64,000 bases of DNA from Mesorhizobium sophorae (GTDB lineage: Bacteria > Pseudomonadota > Alphaproteobacteria > Rhizobiales > Rhizobiaceae). The notes under the pieces are model-generated. The model searched no databases. It was given only the letters and a program-made list of their open reading frames with translations, and was not told where the DNA came from. The position numbers and the translations under genes are program-made. The DNA lies in the NCBI RefSeq assembly GCF_002270415.1, contig NZ_NNRI01000021.1:186001-250000 (forward strand), written 5' to 3'. Below are positions 34,402-42,589 of the stretch, one piece after another; within the stretch, counting starts at the first letter, position 1; each line of letters opens with the position of its first letter.

Positions 34402-35247
34402 GCTGCCTCTCCTCCTTTGACGGTCTTCGGCGCATCGCCGAAGACATGCTCGGCCGCAGGAAAATGGCGCTCGCGTATATCCTGCGCATAAGCCGCGATC
34501 GCCGCTTCGGCAATTTGTCCGAGCTCTGCGTAACGCTTGACGAATTTCGGGCGGAAGTCGCCGAACAGGCCAAGCATGTCGTCGACCACCAGGATCTGCC
34601 CGTCGCACGCCGGCGAGGCGCCGATTCCGATCGTCGGGACGGCCACCTCTTCGGTGATCCGCCGGGCGAGCGGCTCAAGGCACCTTTTCCAGAACGACCG
34701 AAAAAGCACCGGCCTGCGCCACTGCCTTGGCATCGCGCCGGATGCGCTCACCGTCCTCGCCCCAGCCCTGCACAGGATAGCCGCCGAAAGTATTGACCGC
34801 CTGCGGGGTCAGGCCGACATGGGCCATGACCGGTACGCCACGCGCGGCGAGAAAATGGATCGTCTGCGCCATTGCCTCGCCACCCTCGATCTTGATGGCC
34901 GCACAACCGGTCTCGGCCATCACCCGGGCTGCGTTTCGGAAAGCCTGCCCGGGACCTTCCTCATACGAGCCGAACGGCATGTCGACGACCATGAGCGCAC
35001 GCTTGAGGCCACGCCGCACCGCCTTGCCGTGCAGGATCATCATGTCGAGCGTCACGCCGAGAGTCGAAGGCAGGCCGTGGAGCACCATGCCGACGCTGTC
35101 GCCCACCAGCACAACATCGCAGTGCGGATCGATGAACCGGGGGCGACCGGGGTCGTGTAGGCTGTCAGGCAGACGAGCGGAGCCTGGCCTTTACAGCAAG
35201 CGAATGTCCGGCGGCGTGATCGCCTTGGTCTCAGCAGATATGCTCAA
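34398..35247 (-). pseudogene. panB: ketopantoate hydroxymethyltransferase, several frameshifts (copy 1)
   Basis: A GGAGG site precedes TTG 35247 (SISAETKAITPPDIR). Frames then change near 35195, between about 35140 and 35120, and again near 34680. The readable blocks are CDVVLVGDSVGMVLHGLPST, MPFGSYEEGPGQAFRNAARV, HVGLTPQAVNTFGGYPVQGW, and finally VPTIGIGASPACDGQILVVD in a third frame. All PanB motifs are present but split. The intact homologue is at 53593-54438. The end overlaps panC, as in the intact copy. Confidence 0.88.
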
Positions 35248-35666
35248 GCGAAGCCTCCTTCCCTAGCGTTATCCATCGCGGGTGTCGCCTTTGGCATATT
35301 TTTGTGCAACTGCGAAGAGCAAAACGGCTACCTCTCGGGATTGGCGCCGAAAGGCATGCCCACGGACCATCGGTGCAGTCCCAGCCCCGACTGCACCCTT
35401 GCCAGGCGCATTCATTCAGCTCCAGCGCAACGATCAAGTTGGATGATAGGCGATCCCGCACTATGGCGGTACTTTCGCCGACAACCGCAGTGCCGCAGTG
35501 CCGATCAGCTTCGCCATCAACGTGATATGGGCGGGAAGCGTTGCTACCAACCGCGGTGCAGGACGAGCATCGCAATAGTCTTGCCTGGGCTTTATTGCTT
35601 TCCGCGGCAACCGCCACTATGTAGCGACGCTTCCCCGACTGTCTTTCAAGCCATCTGGAGAGTTTC
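35248..35666. other. mucR leader region
   Basis: No gene. It lies between the divergent panB remnant and mucR copy 2; MucR genes usually have long autoregulated AT-richer leaders, but no specific site is claimed. Confidence 0.3.
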
Positions 35667-36134
35667 ATGACGGAAGAAGCCAAAAACAACATCGACACTC
35701 TCATCGAGCTCACCGCCGATGTCGTCTCAGCGTATGTGTCCAACAATCCGGTCCCGGTAGCTGATCTCCCTGCCCTGATCAGCCAGGTCTACGCGGCACT
35801 CAAAGGCACTGCCGGCGCCAGCGTTTCCGCAGAAGAAGCGGAGGCTCTCAAGCCTGCGGTATCGATCAGGAAGTCGGTGACACCGGACTACATCATCTGC
35901 CTTGAGGACGGCAAGAAATTCAAATCGCTGAAGCGCCATCTGTCGACCCATTATGGGCTGACGCCGGACGACTATCGCGCCAAATGGGGTCTGTCGGCGG
36001 ATTATCCCATGGTCGCGCCGAATTACGCCGCAACGCGTTCGGCGTTGGCCAAGACGATGGGGCTCGGCCGCAAACCGAAAGAGCCGGAAACGCCGGCGCC
36101 AACGAAGCGGACCCGCAAGAAGGTCGCAGCTTGA
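35667..36134 (+). CDS. MucR/Ros-family transcriptional regulator (copy 2, intact)
   Basis: 155 residues. The N-terminal oligomerisation part is MTEEAKNNIDTLIELTADVV and SAYVSNNPVPVADLPALI. The DNA-binding part is TPDYIICLEDGKKFKSLKRH followed by LSTHYGLTPDDYRAKWGLSA, with Asp replacing the second zinc Cys as in M. loti Ml proteins. The tail is basic (KPKEPETPAPTKRTRKK). A regulator of exopolysaccharide, motility and cell-cycle genes in rhizobia. Followed by a convergent terminator and cspA, the same layout as copy 1. Confidence 0.92.
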   Translation: MTEEAKNNIDTLIELTADVVSAYVSNNPVPVADLPALISQVYAALKGTAGASVSAEEAEALKPAVSIRKSVTPDYIICLEDGKKFKSLKRHLSTHYGLTPDDYRAKWGLSADYPMVAPNYAATRSALAKTMGLGRKPKEPETPAPTKRTRKKVAA

Positions 36135-36206
36135 TTTCAGAAATCGAGGTTTTTCTGGAGCGCGCAAGCTGCCATCGGCACCATCTGCATCTGCCCGGAA
36201 TGTGAA

Positions 36207-36229
36207 AAGGCGGGGTCCAGCCCCGCCTT
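36207..36229. terminator. convergent terminator between mucR and cspA (copy 2)
   Basis: AAGGCGGGG-TCCAG-CCCCGCCTT with a following CCCTTTC; nearly the same stem as at 25328-25351. Confidence 0.75.
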
Positions 36230-36304
36230 CCCTTTCAAACAGCTTTGGCTTCCCAGCCTGGATGCACCTTGTCCATCGGCTGTTGCCAGGACGCTGGAGA
36301 AGAT

Positions 36305-36517
36305 TCAGCCAGCTTTGCTGAGGCTGCCAGCAGAGGACTTGCCAGTGCGGCGGTCCTGTTCGATTTCATAGTTGATCTTCTGGCCATCGGCGAGGGTCGA
36401 GAGCCCCGCTCGCTCAACGGCGGAAATGTGAACGAAAACATCCTGACCGCCATTGTCAGGCTGGATAAATCCAAATCCCTTACTGCTGTTGAACCACTTC
36501 ACGGTTCCAGTCGCCAT
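36305..36517 (-). CDS. cspA: cold-shock-domain protein (copy 2)
   Basis: 70 residues from ATG 36517: MATGTVKWFNSSKGFGFIQP with RNP1, DVFVHISAVE with RNP2, and the same tail RRTGKSSAGSLSKAG as copy 1. The few differences from copy 1 (S/T, N/G, A/V, N/K) show a fairly recent duplication. The leader shares a GCGCAGCAAAAA...GCAAGGCC stretch with copy 1. RNA chaperone, probably cold- or stress-controlled through its leader. Confidence 0.93.
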   Translation of the reverse strand: MATGTVKWFNSSKGFGFIQPDNGGQDVFVHISAVERAGLSTLADGQKINYEIEQDRRTGKSSAGSLSKAG

Positions 36518-36896
36518 ATGCGTGTTCCTTTGTAACAATTGCAACGTGGGCAGGCCGTCCGGCCAGTCCCGATTCATAACCGAACTTTGGAGTTGGGCGC
36601 AGCAAAAAACGAAAAATTGCAAGGCCCGGTAGATCGGCGGCCGGCAGCTCGCTCACTGCAATGACCCTATTGTCAGCAAGCACGTCCTGCGCTCTCGCTC
36701 TCGCGCATGGCCCAGAACGACCCGCAATCTGAAGCCCGGGCGGTCTCATCGCTCCGAGGAATTGCAAATCCAGGCCTAGCGCTGCCGGGCCGACGTAGTG
36801 AATGTGGCACCGACGGCCACCGGTCCACCAAAAAGCCATCAGCACCACCAGGCCGCGGCGTGTTTTTCCATCGGCCTCTCTCCCAGACGGGGTTGG
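36518..36896. other. cspA leader and gap before the GGDEF gene
   Basis: The first 120 bases are the probable cspA leader. The remainder has no recognisable gene. Confidence 0.35.
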
Positions 36897-37682
36897 TTAC
36901 GGTGTCACGACTCGCAACTTGGCTGCTTCATAATCGAACGAAACGCGGTTCCGCCCACGTTGTTTCGCTTCAAAAAGGCATCGTGCGGCAGTGCGGAGGA
37001 CATCCTGAGTATCTGCACCATGAGGGATTTCCGCACCACCGATGCTGACGGTCACCTTCACGCCGTCTTGTTGCCCTTTCACGCCAGGAACCCGCTCGAT
37101 ATGACGACGGATCTTCTCCGCAATGGTCTTTGCATGCTCTTTGCGGATGTGACGTAGCAACACCCCAAACTCTTCCCCGCCAAGGCGACCGATCCCGTCT
37201 CCTGGGCGCGTTGTATAGATGAGCGCCTTCGCAATCCGAACCAGAGCTTCGTCACCCTTGGCATGGCCGTGCTTGTCGTTGATTGACGAGAAGTGATCGG
37301 GATCGATGAGGAGAAGGGTGTCGCATTCCCCTTCATCGCGGCTTCTATCCATCCTTGCGATGAATTCACCGCGACTAAGAAGTCCTGTCATCGGGTCATG
37401 ACTGGTGACGAAGGTGAGCCTGCTATGCGTCTCTTTCAGGGCTGCATGAGACTTCTCCAACTTGTCACATGTCTCCTGGATCGTTTCCGCCTGGGTGAAA
37501 ATGTAGGCACTGACCGGCATCCCGATGAGGATGGGAATGAAGGTGCATTCCACCCAGCTCAGCCAGTCGATCGGCATCTGCAGCGCAAGCCGAGCCGTAA
37601 AAGACAAACCGAAGGTTGCGACGACTGCAATTATCGTCACGACTATTGATTTGCCCAGAATACGCCTGCGACGCGGTGTCAT
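36897..37682 (-). CDS. membrane-bound GGDEF diguanylate cyclase
   Basis: 261 residues. Two membrane helices are visible at about residues 10-33 (KSIVVTIIAVVATFGLSFTA) and 42-64 (VECTFIPILIGMPVSAYIFT), then a short coiled coil (QETCDKLEKSHAALKETHSR). The GGDEF domain runs from about 92 to 245: HDPMTGLLSRGEFIARMDRS, DPDHFSSINDKHGHAKGDEA, and the active GRLGGEEFGVLL. The catalytic signature GGEEF is intact, so it should make cyclic di-GMP. No recognisable sensory domain beyond the membrane part. It is monocistronic. Confidence 0.88.
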   Translation of the reverse strand: MTPRRRRILGKSIVVTIIAVVATFGLSFTARLALQMPIDWLSWVECTFIPILIGMPVSAYIFTQAETIQETCDKLEKSHAALKETHSRLTFVTSHDPMTGLLSRGEFIARMDRSRDEGECDTLLLIDPDHFSSINDKHGHAKGDEALVRIAKALIYTTRPGDGIGRLGGEEFGVLLRHIRKEHAKTIAEKIRRHIERVPGVKGQQDGVKVTVSIGGAEIPHGADTQDVLRTAARCLFEAKQRGRNRVSFDYEAAKLRVVTP

Positions 37683-37909
37683 GCGGTTCCTTTAGATACT
37701 GGCGCTGAACAAGCTCTTACGAAGTCCATTAAGATTATTTCGGACGCGAAGGGCAAGGAAGCGCAACTGTCGCCGTACAAAGGTTGATGCAGCGAGCCAG
37801 TTGCCGGCGGCGCGGCTAATTTTAGCGACGGTTAAAATTCGAGTTTTTCGAATCTGCCGGCGTTAGTTTTCGGATGCTACCCAGCCTTCACAGATGGTGA
37901 GCGTGGAAT

Positions 37910-38122
37910 ATGCGTGGTCCAGGCTGGATTAGAGATATACGGCAGGCTGAGGCTCAGCACCTGCGAGATCGAATAGCTTGGCTTGAATGCGAACTGATTT
38001 CTGCGGCCGCGTCCAAAGGCAAATCCAAGTTGCAAAACGTTGGTCACGAGCTTCGTTCGCAGAAGGTTCGACTGGTGGCACGCCTCGAACAATGCATAGC
38101 GTGGATGCCGAAGCGGCTCTAG
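37910..38122 (+). CDS. small hypothetical helical protein
   Basis: 70 residues: MRGPGWIRDIRQAEAQHLRD, then RIAWLECELISAAASKGKSK and HELRSQKVRLVARLEQCIAW. Charge pattern suggests a coiled coil. A weak leader (GGTGAGCGTGGAAT) precedes the ATG. No family recognised. Confidence 0.4.
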   Translation: MRGPGWIRDIRQAEAQHLRDRIAWLECELISAAASKGKSKLQNVGHELRSQKVRLVARLEQCIAWMPKRL

Positions 38123-38835
38123 TGTCGCGCCCACATGCGAGGGGTAGATCCGAAGATCGCCGTTGTGGCGGGACCCCGGCTCGCGGTCCGATTATTCACA
38201 CGTCGCCGCTCGCTCAACAGGGCCAACGCACTGGGCTCACTTTAGGAAACGCTCTACGGCTACGATGCGATACGCGAAACGGACGGCGCCGAGCAGGGCA
38301 CGAGCTATGCGACGAATGATCTCCTGGGCGAATGGCTGTTGGACCAAGACGCTGGCGAACGGTTCGTAAGACCGAACGACCTTCTTACTTCTACTTGTTT
38401 ATAAACAGATAATTGGCATGTTTTCTTACTTTGTGCAAGGATTTGTGTAATCAAATCTCCGCCCTTTCAGGCATCGGCTTCGGAAAATATGCTTGCCGAG
38501 CGCTTTGATGGTGGCGCAAAGCCCTCGTATTCCGCAGGAGAGATCGTGCGAAGTTTGCATGGGCGGCGGCTGGGATTCCGAGGGCTGCCAAGGCGCTGTG
38601 TTTCCGTTGTACACAGCGTGCCGATCCGGTGGAGGTGGCCGGTTGGTTACTCATCTCAAGCAATGGTTTGCCGCCTCGATTGCCTTGCCAACGCCGATCA
38701 TGCAGTCTGCCGGACGAACGGGCGAACCATCCTCGAGTCGAATAGATGGACCAGACAGACGACAGCTCAGAGTGGGGCAGCATCGACACCCTAGAGTTCT
38801 TTGGCCGTCATCTCTTGGCGATTTGTGTCACCTAA
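38123..38835. other. about 700 bases without a recognised gene
   Basis: One plus-strand stretch near 38245-38400 reads ETLYGYDAIRETDGAEQGTS then YATNDLLGEWLLDQDAG, possibly a gene fragment, but I cannot name it. Nothing else is supported. Confidence 0.3.
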
Positions 38836-39154
38836 CGATTAGCGAACGCTTCCAAAAACGACGCACTGTCCTTTGCCGCATACAACGGAACGCTGATCGA
38901 CATCGGAGGCTCGGTCTGCTTTCTAACCGCAGGCCACGTACTGGCTGACCTTAAACAAAAGCTCGCCGACGTCAGAGTAGAGATCGTAGAGGTCGTTCTG
39001 GCCGACACATTCGCGAAGCGCCGTCTCAGCGACAAACCACTTCCGTTCGATATAAGGAACGAACCATTCCTCTTTGTCGATGAGGAAGACCAGGGGCTTG
39101 ATTTCGGCGCGATTCCCCTGCGCCCCTACTACGTCAATCTTCTGGCAAAGAACG
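38836..39154 (+). pseudogene. trypsin-like peptidase fragment
   Basis: The open stretch reads NDALSFAAYNGTLIDIGGSV, then CFLTAGHVLADLKQKLADVR, then DQGLDFGAIPLRPYYVNLLA. The FLTAGHVL block is the histidine motif of chymotrypsin-fold peptidases, and LDFGAI-L could carry the aspartate. There is no start codon and the frame ends where the group II intron remnant begins, so both ends are missing. Confidence 0.5.
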
Positions 39155-39677
39155 GAACGGGTGTCCCTGTCCCGCTTCTGCGGCAAGGCTGCCCGACGAA
39201 TGTACTCCAAGGCACCATGGGTGTTCCTGCCGGGCCGAAACCCGTAAGAGACATGCCAGAACTGTGCCTCGAAGATCGGCTCCAGAAGAACCTTGACCGC
39301 GCCTTGTACGACGCGGTCTCTGATGGTGGGGATGCCCAAGGGCCGGAATTGCCCAGGTTTCCCGGCCTTTGGAATGAACTTGCGTCTGGCCGGACTTGGC
39401 CGGTATGCGCCGCGGCGCAGATCCGCCTGGAGATCGACCAGAAAGCGATGTTCACTCCTGTTCCGAATGCGTCCCACCGTCATCCCGTCAACCCCAGCCG
39501 TGCGCCCACCTTTGTTGGAGGAAACGCGCTGCCAGGCGTGACGCAGCACACCCTGAGGTCGGTCAACCAACCCCACATGTCGCACCACTGGTCGTCGGGA
39601 TTAGCCTTACTCCACTGATAGAGTTTGCTTTGAATGCCGAGTACCCAGACTTTGTCTGTCCGATGATCCATGTCCAC
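39155..39677 (-). pseudogene. ltrA: group II intron reverse transcriptase/maturase, truncated and frameshifted
   Basis: From ATG 39677: VLGIQSKLYQWSKANPDDQW and GWLTDLRV in one frame, then VLRHAWQRVSSNKGGRTAGV and KFIPKAGKPGQFRPLGIPTI in another, followed by FWHVSYGFRPGRNTHGALEY. These are RT domains 0-2 of LtrA-type proteins. One indel around 39565 splits them, and the catalytic YADD region is missing. Confidence 0.82.
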
Positions 39678-40270
39678 AGATCACTCCTCCGTCGTTGCAA
39701 TCCCATCGCCTTCCTGCTTCCCTTCGCCATGTGCGCGGCTTTCCCGTGCTCCGACTACTACGAAAGCTCCGCCCTTGGGGCTGTCCAATATCTGGCCGTC
39801 GCAGCGAGCCCGGCTTCCAAACCGGGCAGACAATCCAAGTTCCCGTGTTCCGACTTCCAACCTTGTGCCGTTAGGCGGTGAGCTCTACCCCGTGCAATGC
39901 GGGAGATGGGGCATAGGAGCCAGTCCCATCTCGGGTCTCTTCGAGAACCCGGCAGTAAGAATAGACGAGCCTTACCGCCTCTGATTGCTCTTTCGTGCCT
40001 CCACGCCATCACGCTAATGGAAGCGATTTCTGTGTTTCGAGGCTTCTGACGCTCGCTTCGTTGTCTCGCCATAGGCATTGCGGTAGCCCGGCCTGCGGTT
40101 GATGGCCCGCATCCGGCACACTTAAGGCCAATCTGTTTATGCAACCCAACCGACGACGCCCGGTCAGGCTTCTCGGCCCCCTTCGATCCACTGCTCCTGT
40201 AAATCGGGCGGCATCTCAGCCGCCAGTTGAAAGTCGGCAAGCTTGAGAGGTCACGCTAACTCATGCGCAC
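39155..40270 (-). mobile_element. group II intron, 3'-truncated
   Basis: On the minus strand the 5' end is GTGCG at 40270 (group II consensus GUGYG), directly after IS256-type transposase sequence. About 590 bases of structured, gene-free RNA region (40270-39680) precede the reverse-transcriptase frame, as expected for domains I-IV. The element stops abruptly near 39155, where the peptidase fragment begins, so the catalytic 3' domains are missing and splicing is impossible. Confidence 0.7.
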
Positions 40271-40762
40271 CTCCCGCGCCGCACGGCGCACCATCGATCC
40301 ACAGGTATGGCCAGTCGCCCTCGATGGGTCTTTCAAGGAACGCTTTGACCTTGCCGTCGATCTCTTCGCACAGCCGCGAGACCTGGCTCTTGGAGATGCC
40401 GCTCATGCCCATGGCCTTGACCAGGTCGTCGACCGAGCGGGTCGAGATACCCTGGACGTAGGCCTCCTGGATGACGGCCGTCAGCGCCTTCTCCGCCATG
40501 CGCCGCGGTTCGAGGAAGCCCGGAAAGTAGGAGCCCTTCCTGAGCTTGGGGATGCGCAGCTCGACGGTGCCGGCCCGCGTCTCCCAATCGCGATCGCGAT
40601 AGCCGTTGCGCTGAGCCGTCCGCAGCGGGTTCTTCTCGCCATAGGCGGCGCCGGTGGCGGTTCCCACCTCCAGCTCCATCAGACGCTCGGCGGCAAAGCC
40701 GATCATCTCGCCAGGAGATCGCAATCAGGGCTCTTCTCCACGAGCGCGCGCAGGTTCATCAT
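40271..40762 (-). pseudogene. IS256-family transposase, N-terminal remnant
   Basis: MMNLRALVEKSPDCDLL, a small indel near 40708, then EMIGFAAERLMELEVGTATG, RNGYRDRDWETRAGTVELRI, SGISKSQVSRLCEEIDGKVK and DWPYLWID with the first catalytic Asp. This is the well-conserved front of IS256-type transposases. It ends after WID, where the sequence changes and the group II intron begins. The remaining two-thirds is absent. Confidence 0.85.
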
Positions 40763-41068
40763 GTCGGGGGCGCGCTCGCGAGCGGCTTCGTCACCGCCGA
40801 GCTACACCACTCAGCGGGGCACGACCGAAAAATCGCCTCAGATACAAGGCATGGTCCTGCATCCATCCCCATGCTACCTATCGTTGACCCAACATAGCCT
40901 GAGAGCTATATTCGGTAAGAGAGTCGGCATTCCGATAGTTCGATAGAGCGTTCGGGATAGCACAATCGAGTTGTTGACTTACCTCGTAGCCATCGCGCGA
41001 CCCCTCTCGCAAATCTAATATTTCCGTATAGACGGAAGTGCGGGCGCCAACATTACGGAGTCAATTTC
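40763..41068. other. leader region of the XRE-DprA operon
   Basis: No gene. TCCGTATAGACGGA, a short near-palindrome about 45 bases before the XRE start, could be an operator. Confidence 0.3.
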
Positions 41069-41449
41069 ATGGGACGCGGTCTCGATAGCGTCATCGCATC
41101 CTTTCCGCAAAGACCGCGGGATCGCATCGATGCGCGGTATACGGAGGAGATCCAGGAGGTAGAAGGTCTTCGGGCACTGCGCCGGATCGCAGGCAAGGCC
41201 CAAGCAGATGTTGCGGCCGCTCTGAAGATCAAACAACCGTCTGTTTCGAAGATCGAAAACCAAGTTGATATGTACGTTTCGACGCTTCGCAGCTATGTCG
41301 AAGCCGTCGGCGGAAAGCTTGAGTTGACGGTCAGGCTGCCGAAGCAGCCGACCGTGCGTATCCATGCTCTCGGAGAGATCGCTGCCACGATCTCCGAAAA
41401 TCTCGCCCCTCCCAAAACTTCTCTCGCCAAGGCCGGACACCGCGGATGA
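41069..41449 (+). CDS. XRE-family regulator heading the DprA operon
   Basis: 126 residues. The helix-turn-helix is LRALRRIAGKAQADVAAALK then IKQPSVSKIENQVDMYVSTL (about residues 33-72), followed by SYVEAVGGKLELTVRLPK, the usual end of the HigA/XRE antitoxin type. A C-terminal extension (RIHALGEIAATISENLAPPK) is unusual. Probable repressor of this operon. Its stop overlaps a 26-codon frame (ATGA), and the DprA-like gene follows. Confidence 0.8.
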   Translation: MGRGLDSVIASFPQRPRDRIDARYTEEIQEVEGLRALRRIAGKAQADVAAALKIKQPSVSKIENQVDMYVSTLRSYVEAVGGKLELTVRLPKQPTVRIHALGEIAATISENLAPPKTSLAKAGHRG

Positions 41450-41526
41450 CCCAACCAATCCGCAACCTTCCGCGAAGCTATCGCTACAGAACGCTGAAGG
41501 ACGGCCGCAATTTTGAAAGGCGTTGA
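41446..41526 (+). CDS. possible 26-residue basic peptide
   Basis: ATG overlaps the XRE stop (ATGA), and the TGA at 41524-41526 lies 5 bases before the DprA-like ATG. The product MTQPIRNLPRSYRYRTLKDG (then RNFERR) is strongly basic. The tight coupling on both sides suggests it may be translated. It could instead be only a coupling device. Confidence 0.35.
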   Translation: MTQPIRNLPRSYRYRTLKDGRNFERR

Positions 41527-41531
41527 ATTCC

Positions 41532-42587
41532 ATGATTGGCATCGAAACACGAACCGCAGCAGGCATTCTCACGCTCACAGCGTTGCGCGGCATCGGGCCC
41601 GCCACGGCTGAACGCCTTGCGGAACGATTTTTGCTACTTGACGCAATCATCGGCGCCGAGCCTGCGAAGCTTCGATCCGTCGTCTCGGCTGCCGTCGCCG
41701 AAAGTCTTCACGAGCCGACTGCCATCGTCAACGCCGGTGAGAAGGCGCAGCGGGTGCTCGACGAGGCTCACCGTCGTGACGTGCGTGTGCTTTCCATCTT
41801 CGACGTCGACTATCCGGACGCCCTTCGCTCGCTCTCCGATCGTCCGCCCATCCTCTTCGTCAAGGGCACTTTGCCGCCCCGTCGGAGCGTCGCCTGCATC
41901 GGTACTCGCGAGCCCTCCGAGTTCGGCGAAATCGTCAGCGACAGGATCGTGGAAACACTAGTTGCTGCGAATTGGGCGATCGTTAGCGGTCTGGCGACCG
42001 GCGTCGACACACTGAGCCACCAAGCGGCGCTGCGCCATGGCGGGCAGACCATCGCCGTATTGGCAGGCGGTCTTGACGGAATCTACCCAAAACAAAACAC
42101 CAAGCTTGCCGACGAGATCCTGGAGAGGAACGGCGCACTGGTCAGTGAGCAGCCTTTCGGCGTGCCGCCTTCGCCGCGTAATCTCGTTCAGCGCGATCGC
42201 CTGCAGAGCGGGCTTTCGATCGCGACCTTCGTCATGCAAACCGACATCAAGGGCGGGTCGATGCACACCGTCCGCTTCACGATCCAGCAGAACCGCTTGC
42301 TGTTCGCGCCAGTACCGCAGGGCCGCCATGCCGCAGAACCCAAGAGTCAGGGCATTCTCGCGATGACGCGGTTTTCGGCGACCCGCTTCGCTGACGCCGC
42401 GCGCGCCGAAGGCGACTATCGGCGCATCCTAGTTGAACGATATCGCAACGACCCCGTGGCTGTGCCGCTCGCCAGCAAGGAGGATTACACCTCTATGCTA
42501 GAGCTGCTGGAAAATCGAGTGGCTGGTGATGCAGCTCAGGACGCGCCGGTTCGGCCATCGTCGCCCGCGCAGATGTCGATGCTCTGA
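41532..42587 (+). CDS. DprA/Smf-like protein in a conflict-type operon
   Basis: 351 residues. An N-terminal helix-hairpin-helix part (LTALRGIGPATAERLAERFL) is followed by the DprA Rossmann (SLOG) domain: VACIGTREPSEFG, then IVSGLATGVDTLSHQAALRH, GQTIAVLAGGLDGIYPKQN and ALVSEQPFGVPPSPRNLVQR. Standard DprA loads RecA onto incoming single-stranded DNA. This copy has a shorter, altered C-terminus and sits between an XRE regulator and a HAD-phosphoribosyltransferase, not among housekeeping genes. SLOG domains can also bind nucleotide ligands, so a sensing role in defence is plausible. Confidence 0.82.
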   Translation: MIGIETRTAAGILTLTALRGIGPATAERLAERFLLLDAIIGAEPAKLRSVVSAAVAESLHEPTAIVNAGEKAQRVLDEAHRRDVRVLSIFDVDYPDALRSLSDRPPILFVKGTLPPRRSVACIGTREPSEFGEIVSDRIVETLVAANWAIVSGLATGVDTLSHQAALRHGGQTIAVLAGGLDGIYPKQNTKLADEILERNGALVSEQPFGVPPSPRNLVQRDRLQSGLSIATFVMQTDIKGGSMHTVRFTIQQNRLLFAPVPQGRHAAEPKSQGILAMTRFSATRFADAARAEGDYRRILVERYRNDPVAVPLASKEDYTSMLELLENRVAGDAAQDAPVRPSSPAQMSML

Positions 42588-42589
42588 CC

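Noticed and set aside
41532..42587. Housekeeping DprA for natural transformation
   Set aside because: It is in an operon with an XRE regulator and a HAD-phosphoribosyltransferase fusion, unlike the usual dprA-topA setting, and no competence genes are near.
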